Shown here: positions 41,205-42,499 of the stretch, in pieces
Numbering within the stretch: position 1 is the first letter of the stretch
How the letters are laid out: the number at the start of each line of letters is the position of its first letter
From: Tsukamurella spumae
GTDB lineage: Bacteria; Actinomycetota; Actinomycetes; Mycobacteriales; Mycobacteriaceae
Reading direction: 5' to 3'
Assembly (NCBI RefSeq): GCF_012396015.1
Contig: NZ_JAAXOQ010000034.1
Location: forward strand, 1 to 42,499
DNA length: 42,499 nucleotides
The notes under the pieces: model-generated
The model's input: the letters and a program-made list of their open reading frames with translations, nothing else
The model's database searches: none
What the model was told of the DNA's origin: nothing
Position numbers and translations under genes: made by a program

Positions 41205-42354
41205 CACCACGACCGTCGGTACGGTCGACGACCTGCACGCATCGGCGATCCGCCGCACCGGCCTCACGGACTTCGGCGACCCGTCGGACGGCTACCGCGA
41301 GGCACTGCAGGTGCTGCTCGACGCCTACCGCGACGAGGCCGGACTCACCGAGTTCGGGTCGAAGATCTCGCGGGTGTTCCTGCGCGGGGCGCTCTCGGCG
41401 CGGCTGATCAGCGAGGCCGCATTCGCCGCAAACCCCGGGGCCGCCGAGACCCCCGTCGAGCGACCGATCTTCGTCACCGGTCTGCCGCGGTCCGGCACCA
41501 CCGCGCTGCACCGGCTGCTCGACGCCGACCCGGGCAACCAGGGCCTGCAGATGTGGCTGGCGGAGGTGCCGCAGCCGCGGCCACCGCGGGAGACCTGGGC
41601 GGAGAACCCCGTGTATCGCATGCTCGACGAGCAGTACGCGCAGCACCACACCGAGCACCCCGAATTCATGGGCCTGCACTACATGTCGGCCTCCGAGGTC
41701 GAGGAGTGCTGGCAGCTGCTGCGCCAGTCGGTGCACTCCGTCTCCTACGAGTGCCTCGCACACGTCCCGTCGTACGCGGCCTGGCTGGCCGAGCAGGACT
41801 GGACCCCGGCGTACCGTCGGCACAAGCGGAATCTGCAGCTGATCGGCATGAACGATCCCGAAAAGCGGTGGGTGCTCAAGAATCCCAGCCACCTGTTCGC
41901 GCTCGACGCCGTGCTCGAGGTGTACCCCGACGCGCTGATCGTGCAGTGCCACCGACCCGCCGGGACGATCATCGCGTCGGTCTGTTCACTCGCCGAGCAC
42001 GCGACCGAGGGCTGGTCGACGGCGTTCACCGGTGCCACGATCGGCGCCGACCAGCTGGACACCTGGTCGCGCGGGCTCGCGGCCTTCGACGAGTCCCGCG
42101 CCCGGCACACCGCCGCCGGCCGCGGCTCCCAGTTCGTCGACGTCGACTACCGCGACCTCGTGGCGGATCCGCTCGGCACCGTCGGGAACATCTACGACTC
42201 CTTCGGGCTGGAGCTGACCGACGATGCGCGGCAGGCGATGTCGGCCATGCACGATGCCAGCCGCAGCGGCGCCCGCCGTCCCAACCACACCTACGCGCTC
42301 GCCGATTACGGCCTCACCGAGGACTCGGTCCGCGCCGCCTTCTCCCGCAATTGA
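41197..42354 (+). CDS. PAPS-dependent sulfotransferase (Sulfotransfer_3 type)
   Basis: This 385-aa protein has the 5'-phosphosulfate-binding loop PIFVTGLPRSGTTALHRLL near residue 88, the hallmark of cytosolic-type sulfotransferases. A second cofactor region lies near 230 (RWVLKNPSHLFALDAVL, then VQCHRPAGTIIASVCSL, supplying the Arg and Ser for the 3'-phosphate). It should move a sulfo group from PAPS to a hydroxyl or amine; such enzymes are numerous in mycobacteria and act on lipids, sugars or phenolics. Overlap of 8 nt with the SDR gene shows coupling. PAPS can come from the nearby cysD-cysNC operon. An IS30-type element begins about 27 bp after the stop. Confidence 0.9.
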   Translation: MSDTTTVGTVDDLHASAIRRTGLTDFGDPSDGYREALQVLLDAYRDEAGLTEFGSKISRVFLRGALSARLISEAAFAANPGAAETPVERPIFVTGLPRSGTTALHRLLDADPGNQGLQMWLAEVPQPRPPRETWAENPVYRMLDEQYAQHHTEHPEFMGLHYMSASEVEECWQLLRQSVHSVSYECLAHVPSYAAWLAEQDWTPAYRRHKRNLQLIGMNDPEKRWVLKNPSHLFALDAVLEVYPDALIVQCHRPAGTIIASVCSLAEHATEGWSTAFTGATIGADQLDTWSRGLAAFDESRARHTAAGRGSQFVDVDYRDLVADPLGTVGNIYDSFGLELTDDARQAMSAMHDASRSGARRPNHTYALADYGLTEDSVRAAFSRN

Positions 42355-42380
42355 ACACCGTTATGGAGAGGAAACCCGCA

Positions 42381-42499
42381 GGCGGATCCAAGAGGCTAGC
42401 GCAACACGGCTCTATGCTGCTTGTTCGGATAGTAGTTGGTCGAGTGCCTCGGCTGGTGTCTGCCAGTCGAGGCGCTTGCGGGGCCGGCGGTTTAGCTGG
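42381..42499 (-). mobile_element. IS30-family insertion sequence, one end only
   Basis: The window ends inside an insertion sequence. GGATCCAAGAGGCTAGCGCAACA around 42384-42406 resembles the terminal inverted repeat pattern of IS30-family elements (GATTCAA...CGCAACA in IS30, from memory). The transposase C-terminus follows inward. The outer tip is placed near 42381 but could be off by several bases, since the other end and the target duplication are outside the window. Confidence 0.65.
42412..42499 (-). CDS. IS30-family transposase, C-terminal fragment (cut by window edge)
   Basis: The last 28 codons of a minus-strand gene are seen, ending in TAG at 42414-42412. The peptide QLNRRPRKRLDWQTPAEALD continues to a short leucine-rich end. 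LNxRPRKxLxWxTPAE is the characteristic C-terminal block of IS30-family DDE transposases. The catalytic DDE core would lie to the right, outside the window, so whether the element is intact is unknown. Confidence 0.88.
   Translation of the reverse strand, partial: QLNRRPRKRLDWQTPAEALDQLLSEQAA

Overview
The window looks like a chromosomal segment of a high-GC actinobacterium of the order Mycobacteriales. Gene order and protein motifs recall Mycobacterium, Gordonia and especially Tsukamurella, but the species is an inference. Two blocks keep the order known from M. tuberculosis. The first is sterol-carrier-like gene, purF, purM, DUF3073, ygfZ-like, pabC-like (Rv0807 to Rv0812). The second is FAD oxidoreductase, DUF1365, ufaA1-like methyltransferase, DUF1295, sigK, rskA (Rv0449c to Rv0444c). 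Many genes start 6-7 nt after a TANNNT -10 box, the usual sign of leaderless mRNAs in this order.

Layout. 120-871: a broken SDR gene whose catalytic Tyr/Lys segment is deleted. 838-6575 (minus): cydABDC, cytochrome bd oxidase and its assembly ABC transporter, with a palindromic operator candidate just downstream of the cydA promoter. 6673-8980 (minus): an APC amino-acid permease and a class-IV aminotransferase/ADC lyase. 9041-11079 (plus): YgfZ-like, MOSC and DUF3073 genes, the last behind a structured leader. 11157-13859 (minus): purM and purF, with a sterol-carrier-like gene divergent. 14352-18588: a LacI-type regulator divergent from an NCS1 permease and an amidohydrolase, with a textbook LacI operator over their promoter. 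18607-20112 (minus): two tandem secreted paralogues of 237 aa. 20254-23773: a GCS2-family ligase, a DUF4334 protein and an SRPBCC-epimerase fusion. 23835-29463 (plus): a SigK regulon with a SigK-type promoter, four membrane-lipid/redox genes, an overlooked 41-codon ORF, sigK and rskA. 29474-35311: a methyltransferase, a PAS-GGDEF protein, a second APC permease and purL.

35334-42354 is the most interesting part. It has a sulfate-activation operon (cysD, cysNC) making PAPS, an IclR-family regulator, and a three-gene operon (DUF1214, SDR, sulfotransferase) whose last member should consume PAPS. An identical 15-bp sequence lies just downstream of the -10 box in both operon promoters, either side of the iclR gene. 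This suggests one regulator co-ordinates PAPS supply and PAPS use. The window ends inside an IS30-family element about 27 bp after the sulfotransferase gene.

No tRNA, rRNA, CRISPR array, prophage or replication origin was recognised. All start sites, promoters and operators were read by eye.
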